This document shows positions 24,065 to 33,038 of a stretch of 64,000 bases of DNA, piece after piece. Location: contig JAJZFA010000033.1 in the NCBI GenBank assembly GCA_021805565.1, positions 124,001 through 188,000 of the forward strand, written 5' to 3'. Below the pieces are notes generated by a model, which did not search any database, was not told the DNA's origin, and saw nothing but the letters and a program-made list of their open reading frames with translations. The stretch is from Pseudomonadota bacterium (GTDB taxonomy: Bacteria; Pseudomonadota; Alphaproteobacteria; Acetobacterales; Acetobacteraceae). Position numbers and translations under genes: made by a program. Every line of letters starts with the position of its first letter. Positions within the stretch are counted from its first letter, which is position 1.

Positions 24065-24790
24065 TTAGCCGGGCGGCGCCACGGACAAGCCGGTAACCTT
24101 GTGCTGTTCGATGAATCGAGCAATCAGACCGGATGTCTTGGACTGCTCGACGAAGTCGAATAACCAGGCCGCTGCCGCCGTGTTGGCTTTCGCGGTGCCC
24201 ACCGCCTGCTGCACAGCGGTAAACTGGCCGGGCAAAATCGTGGAGCCCGGCAGTTTTTGCGCATCGGTCAGCAATCGGGGCCTCAGGCCGGCGAGCGCGT
24301 CCAGTTTGTCCGCCGCGAACTGATCAAACGCGGAATCAAGGCTGCCGGATCGCACCAGCGTGGCGCGTGCGATGCTGCGTTCCAGCCACAATCCGTACGC
24401 CGAGTGTTCGGTCACGGCGACTCGCACGCCGGGACGGTCCACATCCGCGATGGACTTCAGCGGCGAGCCGGCGGGGACCAGATAGGTCGCCTCGATCTCG
24501 GCATACGCCGAGGTGAAGGCGATTGTTTCGGCCCGTGCCGGTTCGGCGCCGATAAGGCCGATATCCCAAACGTCCCTGCCCGCTTCGGCAGCGAGTTCGC
24601 CGGGCCTGGCAAACGGGACATATCGGACGGGAACGCCGAGCGCACCGGCAATGGCTCGAGCCAGGCTTGGCGATACGCCGTCTGGGTCGCCATTGTCCGA
24701 CCGGCCCGTAACCAACAGAAAGTTCGACATGTTGATACCGGCACGCAGCACCCCGCGCGGTGCCAACTGGGCGAGGACTTCGGGAGACAT
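24065..24790 (-). CDS. Solute-binding protein family 3 lacking a signal peptide
   Basis: A 241-residue amino-acid-type periplasmic binding protein fold (SBP_bac_3): 'GVLRAGINMSNFLLV' opens the first lobe, 'GVSPSLARAIAGALGVPVRYVPF' follows, then 'WDIGLIGAEPARAETIAFTSAYAEIEATYLVP', typical of these proteins. The second lobe has 'GVRVAVTEHSAYGLWLER'. Unlike transport partners, the protein starts directly with 'MSPEVLAQLAP', has no signal peptide and has no ABC permease gene nearby. It may act in the cytoplasm or be a decayed or re-used receptor. The ATG at 24790 has a CAGGAG site upstream. Function unknown beyond small-molecule binding. Confidence 0.75.
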   Translation of the reverse strand: MSPEVLAQLAPRGVLRAGINMSNFLLVTGRSDNGDPDGVSPSLARAIAGALGVPVRYVPFARPGELAAEAGRDVWDIGLIGAEPARAETIAFTSAYAEIEATYLVPAGSPLKSIADVDRPGVRVAVTEHSAYGLWLERSIARATLVRSGSLDSAFDQFAADKLDALAGLRPRLLTDAQKLPGSTILPGQFTAVQQAVGTAKANTAAAAWLFDFVEQSKTSGLIARFIEQHKVTGLSVAPPG

Positions 24791-24837
24791 TGGGACGGCT
24801 CCTGTGTTCGGACGGGCTGCACCGTTGAATGGAGTGT

Positions 24838-25506
24838 TCAGAACCGGACGGCATCCACGGTTGCGATATCCAGCAACCGTTCGATCACCTCAGGTTCCTG
24901 TGCACCTGCGATGGCATGCATGCCATCGACCACGAAGCAGGGAACTCCGTTAATACCCAGCCGGTGCGCCCGCAAATTGTCGGCATGAACGTCTTCGGCT
25001 TCCGCATCGGACGCCAGGACGCGGCGCACCGCCAGCGGGTCCATCCCGCAGGCGGCGGCGACGGCGATCAGTACGCCATGGTCGCCGATATCGCGTCCAT
25101 CGGTGAAATGCGCGGCGAACAAGGCCTCGACCAAACCGTCCGCGCGGCCGAAACGGGCGGCATGGCGAACCAACCGGTGCGCATCGATGGATGACGGGGT
25201 GCGACGGATGCGATCGAACCGAAAGTCCACGCCTTCATTGCGGCCGGTTTCCGCGATTGTCGCATACAGACGCCGGGCCCGGTCCTCGCCACCGAATTTA
25301 CGTACAAGGTAGTCGGGCCGAGCCATCCCCATGCGCGGCATATCGGGATTGAGCAAAAACGGCCGCCAGACCAGTTCGAATGCAATATCGGGGCGGCGGC
25401 GCAGCGTGCGAAGCAGGCGGCGCACCCCGAGATAGCACCATGGACATACCAGATCGTGGACGATCTCGATATGCAACCGGGCCTTGGGGGGCGACAGGAT
25501 GTTCAC
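24838..25506 (-). CDS. DsbA-family oxidoreductase (FrnE/2-hydroxychromene-2-carboxylate isomerase-like)
   Basis: A 222-residue thioredoxin-fold protein with the CPWC motif in 'EIVHDLVCPWCYLGVRRLLR', the FrnE pattern in which the active site is followed by YLG. Other family features are 'FELVWRPFLLNPDMP', 'RTPSSIDAHRLVRHA', 'GVPCFVVDGMHAIAGAQ' (the cis-Pro loop) and 'RRVLASDAEAEDVHADNLRA'. There is no signal peptide, so it is cytoplasmic, as expected for FrnE-type disulfide isomerases. A role in oxidative-stress protection is known for FrnE relatives; here it is inferred. It starts 31 bases after the sulfotransferase stop, same strand, so the two may share a transcript. Confidence 0.85.
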   Translation of the reverse strand: MNILSPPKARLHIEIVHDLVCPWCYLGVRRLLRTLRRRPDIAFELVWRPFLLNPDMPRMGMARPDYLVRKFGGEDRARRLYATIAETGRNEGVDFRFDRIRRTPSSIDAHRLVRHAARFGRADGLVEALFAAHFTDGRDIGDHGVLIAVAAACGMDPLAVRRVLASDAEAEDVHADNLRAHRLGINGVPCFVVDGMHAIAGAQEPEVIERLLDIATVDAVRF

Positions 25507-25537
25507 GGAACGAGTGTGACGCTTCCGGACCGTGTTG

Positions 25538-26518
25538 TCACGGGGGCACCGAACCGGGCCAGAACCGCGTCAGAGGGGAAGCCGCAACCACGGCGCCCAC
25601 CGCGCTCCGGTCGGCCTGGGACATTGTACTTCGCCAGCTTTCCGCCGCGGCGGACGTATCGCGGAAAATCGCGTGATAACCGGCTTTGCCACGATGGCTG
25701 GTGCTGCGCGCGACGAAGTCCGCGGTTTGCCGCGTCCAGTCCAGCCCGACGAACACCGCGATCTCGCGTGCCACGCGGGCCGGTTCGGCGCACAGGGCTT
25801 CGTACAGCACGACATGGACGTTCGGCCGCGTTGCCAGCGCGGCGTGGGCCGGTTCGTTGAAGGCGCGCCAGCTCCAGGCGTATTTCGCGGCGTCAGGCAG
25901 CGCCTGGAAGGCGGCCGTGCCCACGCCGTGGCCACTTGCGAACCGCAGCGTTGCGGCCTCGTCGAAGGGCATATCGGTGCCTTCGGTGCGAAGATCGAAG
26001 CGGCGCTGACGGTTGCCGCGCATGACAGAGGCAACTTGACCGCACGGATGACGCAACATGAAGAGCGTCCGGCTACCGGGCAGCGTGCCGGCGAGTATAG
26101 CGGCATCGGCGGACCAGTTGACCGATTTGATCGCCAGACGAGTGGCCGGTTGAGTTGCCAGATCTGGCAGCGCCAGGCGTCCGGCGGCGCTGAACGGTGC
26201 GGGCAACCGGGCGGCGGCGCTGACGCCGGCCGCGAGCAGCGTGCGCACGATGCGCGCCGGCGTGGATTGCCAGGATTTAGGGAAAAATGGCTGCTTGGTC
26301 ACGGAATGCGGGCTACGGTCGGCGGCCCATTGGCCCAGCAGAACTGGCAAGGCGTCAGGTGTCAGTACGCCGGGCACGGGAATCGCCGCGTCCGGCTCAT
26401 GGCGGTACAGAACATCCGGATGGCTGTCGATAATCTTGGCCAGCCAGGTCGTGCCAGAACGCGGCGCGCCCAGTATCAGAATCGGCGAGGCCAGTGCCCC
26501 GGCGGTAACGGCGCTCAG
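25538..26518 (-). CDS. Sulfotransferase-family protein with probable CTG start
   Basis: Transfers sulfate from PAPS to an unknown acceptor. The 5'-phosphosulfate-binding loop is '[19 protein letters not shown]' and the 3'-phosphate-binding region '[19 protein letters not shown]'. '[15 protein letters not shown]' and '[26 protein letters not shown]' are also typical. The first ordinary start in this frame (GTG at 26377) lies after the essential P-loop. The frame is open back into the end of secA and contains no ATG, GTG or TTG there. A CTG at 26518 overlaps the secA TGA stop as CTGA and gives a 326-residue protein with P-loop at residues 15-25, so I infer CTG initiation coupled to secA termination. 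Assignment of family is firm; the start is inference. Confidence 0.82.
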   Translation of the reverse strand: MSAVTAGALASPILILGAPRSGTTWLAKIIDSHPDVLYRHEPDAAIPVPGVLTPDALPVLLGQWAADRSPHSVTKQPFFPKSWQSTPARIVRTLLAAGVSAAARLPAPFSAAGRLALPDLATQPATRLAIKSVNWSADAAILAGTLPGSRTLFMLRHPCGQVASVMRGNRQRRFDLRTEGTDMPFDEAATLRFASGHGVGTAAFQALPDAAKYAWSWRAFNEPAHAALATRPNVHVVLYEALCAEPARVAREIAVFVGLDWTRQTADFVARSTSHRGKAGYHAIFRDTSAAAESWRSTMSQADRSAVGAVVAASPLTRFWPGSVPP

Positions 26519-29235
26519 GCCAGCCTGCCGTGGCAGTGCTTGTATTTCTTACCGGTCCCGCAGGGGCACAGCGCGTTGCGCGGGGTCGCGGCCCAGGTCG
26601 TTTCATCGTCCGGGTCGATCGCACGCATGCGGTTGGGTGCGGCCGTCACCATCGTTGGCGGTTCGGCCAGGGCCAGTTCCGACGCCATCACGGATTCGGG
26701 GGCGGCGTGGGTTTCCATCATTTGCATCGGCGGCGGGGGCGCCAGCGGGCGATCGGGCGCCAGTTCGACGCGGGCGAGCAGGCCGGTGACCCGTTCCTTG
26801 AGTTCGGCCAGCATCGCGTTGAACAGCGTGAAGGCCTCGGACTTATACTCATTGAGCGGATCGCGCTGTCCGTAGGCGCGCAGTCCGATGCCCTGACGCA
26901 AATGGTCCAATGCGTAGAGATGTTCTTTCCAGACCGCGTCCAGCGTTTGGATCAGTAGGCTCTTTTCGATGAACCGCATCAGGTCGGGGCCCATATTGGC
27001 GGCTTTCGCGGCCATCGTTTCATCCACCGCCCGTTCGATCCGCTGGCGCAGATGGGTCTCGTCGATACCGTCTTCCTTGCCCCATGCCTCGACCGGCAGG
27101 AGCAGGCCAAACACCCGCTGCACATCGGCGGCCAATTCGGTAAGCTGCCATTGTTCCGAGAACGCTTTCTCCGGCACCCGCGCCGCCACCATCTGGGTCA
27201 GGACTTCCTCGCGCATCTCCGCGACGGCTTCGGCCACATCGGACAGCTTCATGAACTCCTTGCGCTGGGCATAGACCTCCTTGCGCTGGTCGTTCATCAC
27301 GTCGTCGTATTTCAGTACGTTCTTGCGGGTATCGAAGTTGCGTGCTTCGACTTTCTTTTGCGCTTTTTCCAGAGCCTTGTTGATCCATGGATGAACGATG
27401 GCCTCGCCATCCTTCAGACCCAGGCGCTGCAACATGCCGCCCATCCGGTCCGACCCGAAGATGCGCATCAGGTCGTCTTCCAGCGACAGGAAGAAGTGAG
27501 ACCGGCCCGGATCGCCCTGGCGACCGGACCGTCCGCGCAGCTGGTTGTCGATGCGGCGGCTTTCATGGCGTTCGGTGCCGATGACGAACAGGCCTCCGGC
27601 GTCCTTTACCTTTTGGTGGGCGATCGCGACGTCTACCCGGACCTGGGCTTCGCGCAGCGTGCGTTCGCCTTCGTCATGCAGGGCGGCGAGTTCTTTTTTC
27701 AGCCGGACATCGAGGTTGCCGCCCAGTTTGATGTCGGTGCCGCGGCCGGCCATGTTGGTGGCGATCACCACCGCGCCCGGTGCGCCGGCCTGCGACACGA
27801 TCTCGGCTTCCTGTTCGTGGAAGCGGGCGTTCAGCACCGAATGAGGGACTTTCTTCTTCTTCAGCAGATCGCTGATGGTCTCGCTTTTCTCGATTGAGGT
27901 GGTGCCGACCAGGACCGGCTGGCCCTTTTCGCGGGCTTCGGCGATCAGCGCGGCAACGGCCTCATATTTTTCGGCCGCGGTGCGATAGACCTCGTCGTCT
28001 TCATCGTTGCGCGTGACCGGAACGTTGGTGGGGATTTCGACCACGTCCAGCTTATAGATTTCGGCGAATTCGTCGGCTTCGGTCATCGCCGTGCCGGTCA
28101 TGCCGGCCAGCTTGGGATACAGCCGGAAATAGTTCTGGAAGGTGATCGACGCCAGGGTCTGGTTTTCCGCCTGGACGGTTACGTGTTCCTTGGCTTCCAG
28201 CGCCTGATGCAGCCCTTCCGAATACCGGCGCCCCTGCATCATGCGGCCGGTGAACTCGTCGATGATGACCACCAGATCGTCGCGCACGATGTAATCCACG
28301 TCGCGGGCGAACAGCGTGTGGGCGCGGACGGATTGCTGGACGTGATGAATGACCGAGACATTGAAGATGTCGTACAGATTGCCTTCGGTCAGCACGCCGG
28401 CTTCCTTGAGCATGTCTTCCACTGTCTCGCTGCCGGATTCGGTCAGCGAGACAGTCTTGAATTTTTCGTCCTTGTCGTACGTGGACGGGTCCTTTACCAG
28501 TTCCTTCACTACAAGATCGACAGTGCGGTAAAGGTCGGAACTGTCCTCGGCCGGGCCGGAGATGATCAGCGGCGTGCGGGCTTCGTCGATCAGGATGGAA
28601 TCGACCTCATCGACGATACCGAAAAAGAAGTCGCGCTGGACCATGTCCTCCAGCCGGTATTTCATATTGTCGCGCAGGTAATCGAAGCCGAATTCGTTGT
28701 TGGTGCCATAGGTGATATCGGCGGCGTACTGGATGCGCTTGGTGTCCTCGTCCTGACCGTGGACGACCACGCCGAAGCTCAGGCCGAGGAAGTTGTAAAT
28801 TTGCCCCATCCATTCGGCGTCGCGGCGGGCGAGATAATCGTTCACGGTGACCACATGCACGCCCTTGCCGGCCAGCGCATTGAGATAGACGGGCAGCGTG
28901 GCGACCAGGGTTTTACCCTCGCCGGTTTTCATTTCGGAGATTTTGCCGTCGTGCAACACCATGCCGCCGACAAGCTGCACGTCGAAATGGCGCTGACCCA
29001 GCACCCGGCGGCTGGCTTCGCGGACCACGGCGAAGGCTTCCGGCAGCAATTCGTCCAAGGTGGCGCCATTGGCGAGGCGCTCGCGGAATTCCCCGGTCTT
29101 GGCCGCCAGGGCGTCGTCGGGCAATGCCGTCATGCTGGCTTCCAGCGCGTTGATCGCCGGAACGCGCCGCTGATAACCCTTGAGGGAGCGTTCGTTCGAG
29201 GAGCCGAAAATAGCGCGGGCGATAGAGGCGAGCAT
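26515..29235 (-). CDS. secA: Preprotein translocase ATPase SecA
   Basis: Motor of the Sec translocon, 906 residues, full length. It begins '[16 protein letters not shown]', has Walker A '[11 protein letters not shown]' near residue 105, the SecA preprotein-binding region '[18 protein letters not shown]' with '[20 protein letters not shown]' before it, '[16 protein letters not shown]', '[14 protein letters not shown]' and '[12 protein letters not shown]' of the second nucleotide-binding domain. The C-terminus carries the zinc motif '[14 protein letters not shown]' used to bind SecB and lipids. The stop codon overlaps the proposed CTG start of the downstream sulfotransferase. Confidence 0.98.
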   Translation of the reverse strand: MLASIARAIFGSSNERSLKGYQRRVPAINALEASMTALPDDALAAKTGEFRERLANGATLDELLPEAFAVVREASRRVLGQRHFDVQLVGGMVLHDGKISEMKTGEGKTLVATLPVYLNALAGKGVHVVTVNDYLARRDAEWMGQIYNFLGLSFGVVVHGQDEDTKRIQYAADITYGTNNEFGFDYLRDNMKYRLEDMVQRDFFFGIVDEVDSILIDEARTPLIISGPAEDSSDLYRTVDLVVKELVKDPSTYDKDEKFKTVSLTESGSETVEDMLKEAGVLTEGNLYDIFNVSVIHHVQQSVRAHTLFARDVDYIVRDDLVVIIDEFTGRMMQGRRYSEGLHQALEAKEHVTVQAENQTLASITFQNYFRLYPKLAGMTGTAMTEADEFAEIYKLDVVEIPTNVPVTRNDEDDEVYRTAAEKYEAVAALIAEAREKGQPVLVGTTSIEKSETISDLLKKKKVPHSVLNARFHEQEAEIVSQAGAPGAVVIATNMAGRGTDIKLGGNLDVRLKKELAALHDEGERTLREAQVRVDVAIAHQKVKDAGGLFVIGTERHESRRIDNQLRGRSGRQGDPGRSHFFLSLEDDLMRIFGSDRMGGMLQRLGLKDGEAIVHPWINKALEKAQKKVEARNFDTRKNVLKYDDVMNDQRKEVYAQRKEFMKLSDVAEAVAEMREEVLTQMVAARVPEKAFSEQWQLTELAADVQRVFGLLLPVEAWGKEDGIDETHLRQRIERAVDETMAAKAANMGPDLMRFIEKSLLIQTLDAVWKEHLYALDHLRQGIGLRAYGQRDPLNEYKSEAFTLFNAMLAELKERVTGLLARVELAPDRPLAPPPPMQMMETHAAPESVMASELALAEPPTMVTAAPNRMRAIDPDDETTWAATPRNALCPCGTGKKYKHCHGRLA

Positions 29236-29360
29236 GCGGACCTTCCAGGGGCGATCCGTCCGGCAACACCCGGACGCGCGGGGTTCAGATAGGACCGGGA
29301 AGGCACAGGGTCAACGATTGCGCGTCATTTGCCATGATAACGGACGACCGGCGGCGGGAT

Positions 29361-29996
29361 TTACGCCGCCGCGCCGGGCAAGTGCAGCGCACAACCGGTG
29401 CCGGCCCTGGCGTAAACAAAGAAGTCGGCGAACGACGTATCGTCCGGCCGATCCGGGTCGAACGGATACGGATTCGGCGCATGGGCGCACAGCCGCCAGC
29501 CGGGAAATGCCGCCGCGACATGCTGGCTGAACCGGCGGTGGCGAACATGCGGCGCCGGCCAGGCCAGATCCTGGTTGCTGGCATAGATCAGCACCAGGCG
29601 GGACGCGCGGGCGAACAGCGCATCCATATAGCGGCCGAACACATCGTCTTCGACCAGATGATAGATTACGTCGATGGACAGGCACAGATCCGCGGGCGGC
29701 ATGTCCGCCGCCTGCGCCATCCGCAGGAACCGCAAATCCGGAAACTGTTCGGCGCAGCGGGCGATGGCGGTTTCGGATACATCCAGTCCCGTATAGGCCG
29801 GCGCGCGCAGCAGCGACAGCAGGTTGCCGTCGCCGCAGCCGAAATCTGCGACATGGGCGATGCCGTTGGCTTCGATCACCGCATTGATGAACGCTGCCTT
29901 ATAGGTGGCCAGACGCCCATACGACCCCGCACCGGAACTCTCCCCCGCGCGATAGCGGGCATCCCAGTATTGCATGGAACGAAAATGGGCGGTCAT
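29361..29996 (-). CDS. Class I SAM-dependent methyltransferase
   Basis: A 211-residue methyltransferase with motif I 'VADFGCGDGNLLSLL', motif II strand end 'YTGLDVSETAIARCAEQFP' (the acidic Asp binds the SAM ribose), and 'DLCLSIDVIYHLVEDDVFGRY' as the motif IV region. 'YWDARYRAGESSGAGSYGRLATYKAAFI' at the N-terminus is a pattern seen in bacterial methyltransferases near glycosyl or polysaccharide genes. Its substrate is unknown. It lies 125 bases downstream of the secA start region on the same strand and is preceded by a short spacer after the aldo/keto reductase; no operon can be claimed. Confidence 0.85.
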   Translation of the reverse strand: MTAHFRSMQYWDARYRAGESSGAGSYGRLATYKAAFINAVIEANGIAHVADFGCGDGNLLSLLRAPAYTGLDVSETAIARCAEQFPDLRFLRMAQAADMPPADLCLSIDVIYHLVEDDVFGRYMDALFARASRLVLIYASNQDLAWPAPHVRHRRFSQHVAAAFPGWRLCAHAPNPYPFDPDRPDDTSFADFFVYARAGTGCALHLPGAAA

Positions 29997-30107
29997 CGGC
30001 GGTCTCGCTGCGGACAGGCGGCTATCCTAGCGCGCGACGCCTTCGAACGGAACGTGAAAGGCCGTGAATTATGCGCGAAAACAGCAGTCTGACCATGCCC
30101 CGTCCGC

Positions 30108-31103
30108 TCAGATGAACACCCCGGCCATCCCGCCCGCCGGATAGCGCGTGCCGGCCGCCGCCCCGGCTGGCACCGCCGCCGAAATACGAGCCACGTCTGC
30201 CGCCGTCAGCGTAACCGCCAGCGCGCCAACATTCTCATCCAGCCGTTCGGCGCGACGGGTGCCAGGAATGGCGACAACATCCGGCCCCTGCGCCAGCAAC
30301 CACGCCAGCGTCACCTGCGACGGGGTGCAGGCTTTCTCCGCCGCGATCGCCTCGATCTTCGCCACCAGCGCTCGGTTCTGAGCGAAATTCTGCTCCTGGA
30401 ACCGCGGATGCACCGACCGGCGTCCGTCGATTTCGGCGAAACTCTTGATCGTGCCGGTCAGAAAGCCGCGCCCCAGCGGCGAATAGGCAACGAAGCCGAT
30501 CCCCAGTTCGGTCGTGGTCTTGCGGGTTTCCTCCGCCTCCTCGCGGTACAGCAGCGAGTATTCGGTCTGCACCGCCGCGATCGGATGCACCGCATGGGCT
30601 CGGCGAATGCGATCCGGCGCGGCCTCGGACAGGCCCAGAAACCGCACCTTGCCTTGCGTGACCAGTTTGGCCATCGCACCGACGGTGTCCTCGACCGGAA
30701 CGGCTGGATCGACCCGGTGCTGGTAATACAGGTCGATCGTGTCGATGCCGAGGCGCTTCAGGCTCGCCTCGCAGGCTTCGATAACATACTCAGGACGTCC
30801 GTTGACGCCGTTCGGCTGGCCAGGACGCTGGATCTGGCCAAATTTCGTCGCGATCGTCACCTTGTCCCGCCGGCCTTTCAACGCCCGGCCCAGCACCTGT
30901 TCGTTGTGGCCCCAGCCATACATGTCGGACGAGTCGAGATGATCGACGCCCGTGTCGATCGCATGGCGGATCAGGTCTTCCGAAACGGCATCGTCGGCCG
31001 CTCCGTAAATCCCGGACAGCGACATGCAGCCGAGGCCGATGGCGGAGACGGACAGGCCACCGTTGCCGAGCGCCCGGTGTTGCAGGATTGGCGTGGTTGT
31101 CAT
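30108..31103 (-). CDS. Aldo/keto reductase (YghZ/YajO-like)
   Basis: NADPH-dependent (beta/alpha)8 oxidoreductase, 331 residues. 'VDHLDSSDMYGWGHNEQVLG' carries the catalytic Asp and Tyr, 'VTIATKFG' the catalytic Lys, and 'IDLYYQHRVDPAVPVEDTV' the catalytic His. 'IPGTRRAERLDENVGAL' is the cofactor-binding site of the AKR family ('IPGTR....NVGA'). 'GFVAYSPLGRGFLTG' is also typical. The best relatives in memory are the plant auxin-induced/AKR13-type proteins; the physiological substrate is unknown. The upstream gene is divergent-strand region with the metallopeptidase in the same orientation, 180 bases away. Confidence 0.9.
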   Translation of the reverse strand: MTTTPILQHRALGNGGLSVSAIGLGCMSLSGIYGAADDAVSEDLIRHAIDTGVDHLDSSDMYGWGHNEQVLGRALKGRRDKVTIATKFGQIQRPGQPNGVNGRPEYVIEACEASLKRLGIDTIDLYYQHRVDPAVPVEDTVGAMAKLVTQGKVRFLGLSEAAPDRIRRAHAVHPIAAVQTEYSLLYREEAEETRKTTTELGIGFVAYSPLGRGFLTGTIKSFAEIDGRRSVHPRFQEQNFAQNRALVAKIEAIAAEKACTPSQVTLAWLLAQGPDVVAIPGTRRAERLDENVGALAVTLTAADVARISAAVPAGAAAGTRYPAGGMAGVFI

Positions 31104-31282
31104 GGGAGATATCTCCGGTTGTGGGGTCGTGCCAAGTATCGGTGACGGACGCGTTCGGCGTCAGGGAGGAGATCATACCGCCGGTTTGGCTTTTCCGCGA
31201 AGACCGCCTGCAAACCGTTCAGGGTCGTGTTGTGTCCAGGTCAGACCCGTTCGTCGTCGGATTGGCGGCCGTGACGTCCGGT

Positions 31283-31984
31283 TCACCCAATCCGCAACAG
31301 CCGGGCGCCTTCGGCGCGCAGCCACGGGATGGCGGTCTTGGTGTGCGGCGTCAGTTGGTCCACCAGAGACCAGAACGCCGGGCCGTGATTCATGTGCCGC
31401 AGATGCGCGACTTCGTGCGCCACGACGTAGTCCTGGACGAAAACCGGGGCCATCAGCAGCCGCCAACTGAGCGCGAGAGATTTGTCCGGGGCGCAGCTTC
31501 CCCACCGGCTTGTGGTATCCTTCACGGTGACGCGCTTCGGCACGATACCGATCAGTCCGGCCTTTGCGATAACGAGCGCACTCAGCCGCCGCAACGCCTC
31601 CCGCCGGAGGAAATCGCGGACCCGGCGGGCCAGGAATTCGGCGGCGCCGGACACGTGCAGTTCCTGCTCCAGCAGAAACGCCCCGCCTTTCGCGGCCGGA
31701 GAATGGCGGATTCGATGGGGAACGCCGCAAAATGGCACCATGGCTCCATCCGCGAACCGGATCGCTTCCGGCAGGGCGGCCAGACGGTCGGACACCCAGT
31801 CCGCGTGTCCCATCAGCAATGCCATACCGGCCTTGCGGGTCGCTTTGGTGGGCAGGGTCACGACGACGGCGCCTCCGGTCGGGTCGATCCGTAAAGACAC
31901 CCGGCGGGCCCGGCTGCTGCGGCGCCATTCCACCCGCGTCAGACCCGATGGCAGCGCGAGCGTCTCCGGCATCAGATCGTCCAT
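31283..31984 (-). CDS. YgjP-like (M48/DUF45) zinc metallopeptidase domain protein
   Basis: About 233 residues. The zinc signature 'VVAHEVAHLRHMNHGPAFWSLV' has HExxH as HEVAH and the downstream His of HxxHxxxFW type, typical of YgjP/DUF45 proteins, and 'TSRWGSCAPDKSLALSWRLL' is the conserved stretch before it. The N-terminal half ('RRSSRARRVSLRIDPTGGAVVVTLP') is the usual lead of this family. The frame is open to 32020; I prefer the ATG at 31984, and one at 31972 is also possible. Function in the cell is unknown; the fold resembles minigluzincin peptidases. Divergent from the metal-binding lipoprotein-type gene to its right. Confidence 0.85.
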   Translation of the reverse strand: MDDLMPETLALPSGLTRVEWRRSSRARRVSLRIDPTGGAVVVTLPTKATRKAGMALLMGHADWVSDRLAALPEAIRFADGAMVPFCGVPHRIRHSPAAKGGAFLLEQELHVSGAAEFLARRVRDFLRREALRRLSALVIAKAGLIGIVPKRVTVKDTTSRWGSCAPDKSLALSWRLLMAPVFVQDYVVAHEVAHLRHMNHGPAFWSLVDQLTPHTKTAIPWLRAEGARLLRIG

Positions 31985-32090
31985 TCCCGTCAATGCGCAG
32001 AGGTCCGCTCGATTCGTCAATGGGTTCTTCGGACTTGAGCGCCCGGTCGGGTTAAGCTATCCGGCTCAGGACACCGAAGTTGGATATAAA

Positions 32091-32975
32091 ATGCGCCGCC
32101 GGTCTGTTCTTGCCGCTATCGGTGCCGTTCCGTTCGCCGCCCGCGCCGGCGGGGTTTTGCAGATCGTCGCCAGCTTCTCCATCCTGGCCGATCTAACACG
32201 CCAGGTGGGCGGCGACGGCGTTTCGGTAGAGCCGCTGGTCGAACCGGGCGGAGACGTTCACACCTACGAACCGCGTCCAAGGGATTTGCGCACACTGATG
32301 GCGGCCCGTCTGCTGATACGCAATGGCCTGGGGCTGGAAGGCTGGATGGATCGTCTGACCGGTGCGGCGGACTTCAAGGGTTTGGTCGTGGTGGCGTCGG
32401 ACAGGGTGACGCCGCGCACCATGAAGGACGAAGGCGGTGCGATCGCAACCGACCCGCACGCCTGGCAGGACCCCGCGAATGCAGTTTTGTATGTCCGGGC
32501 GATCGCGGATGGTTTGGCTGCGGCCGATCCGGCGAACGCCGCAATGTACCGAACTTCGGCGGATCGCTATGCCGGCCGGATCGCGCAAACGGAGTCCTGG
32601 ATCGAGGCGACGCTGGCCCCTGTCCCGGCCGGCCAGAGGCGGATCGTCACCACGCATGACGCGTTCGGTTATTACGGCGCGCGCTTTGGCATTGAATTTT
32701 TGTCGGCCGAGGGGATCAGCACCGAGTCCGAACCGTCGGCGCGCGCGATCGCCGCGCTGATCCGCCAGATCGAGCGGGAAAAGGTGCGCGCGGTGTTCAT
32801 CGAAAACATGACCAGCCCCCGCATGGCGCAGATGCTGGCGCGCGAAACCGGCGCGAAGCTAGGCGGAACGGTCTATTCCGACGCGCTGTCGCCGCCGGAC
32901 GGGCCGGCGGCGACGTATATCGACATGTTGCGGCACAACACCGCGCTGTTCGCGGCGGCAATGGGGGCCGGATAA
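32091..32975 (+). CDS. Zinc/manganese-type ABC transporter substrate-binding protein (ZnuA/TroA)
   Basis: Cluster A-I metal-binding protein of 294 residues with a short Arg-rich signal peptide ('MRRRSVLAAIGAVPFAARAG', Tat-like RRR start). Metal ligands are expected at His in 'GGDVHTYEPRPRDL', His in 'DPHAWQDPANAV', His in 'VTTHDAFGYYGARFGIEFLS', and the acidic residue in 'YSDALSPPDGPAATYIDML'. The loop between the first two His regions is short and not His-rich, as in Mn/Zn mixed-type receptors. Neither the ATPase nor the permease gene is adjacent, so it must work with a system elsewhere. The frame extends upstream to 31482, but the signal peptide fixes the start at 32091. Confidence 0.9.
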   Translation: MRRRSVLAAIGAVPFAARAGGVLQIVASFSILADLTRQVGGDGVSVEPLVEPGGDVHTYEPRPRDLRTLMAARLLIRNGLGLEGWMDRLTGAADFKGLVVVASDRVTPRTMKDEGGAIATDPHAWQDPANAVLYVRAIADGLAAADPANAAMYRTSADRYAGRIAQTESWIEATLAPVPAGQRRIVTTHDAFGYYGARFGIEFLSAEGISTESEPSARAIAALIRQIEREKVRAVFIENMTSPRMAQMLARETGAKLGGTVYSDALSPPDGPAATYIDMLRHNTALFAAAMGAG

Positions 32976-33000
32976 CGGCGGTACGCCGCAGGGCCCAGTC

Positions 33001-33024
33001 AAAAGGGCGATCCGCCATCGCCCT
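33001..33024 (-). terminator. Rho-independent terminator
   Basis: On the minus strand AGGGCGAT-GGCGG-ATCGCCCTTTT forms an 8-bp stem with a 5-base loop followed by TTTT. It lies 15 bases beyond the stop codon of the 3-hydroxyacyl-CoA dehydrogenase-type gene (33039-33968) and in the gap with the convergent metal-binding protein gene. Confidence 0.7.
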
Positions 33025-33038
33025 CTAATCCGGCCTGT

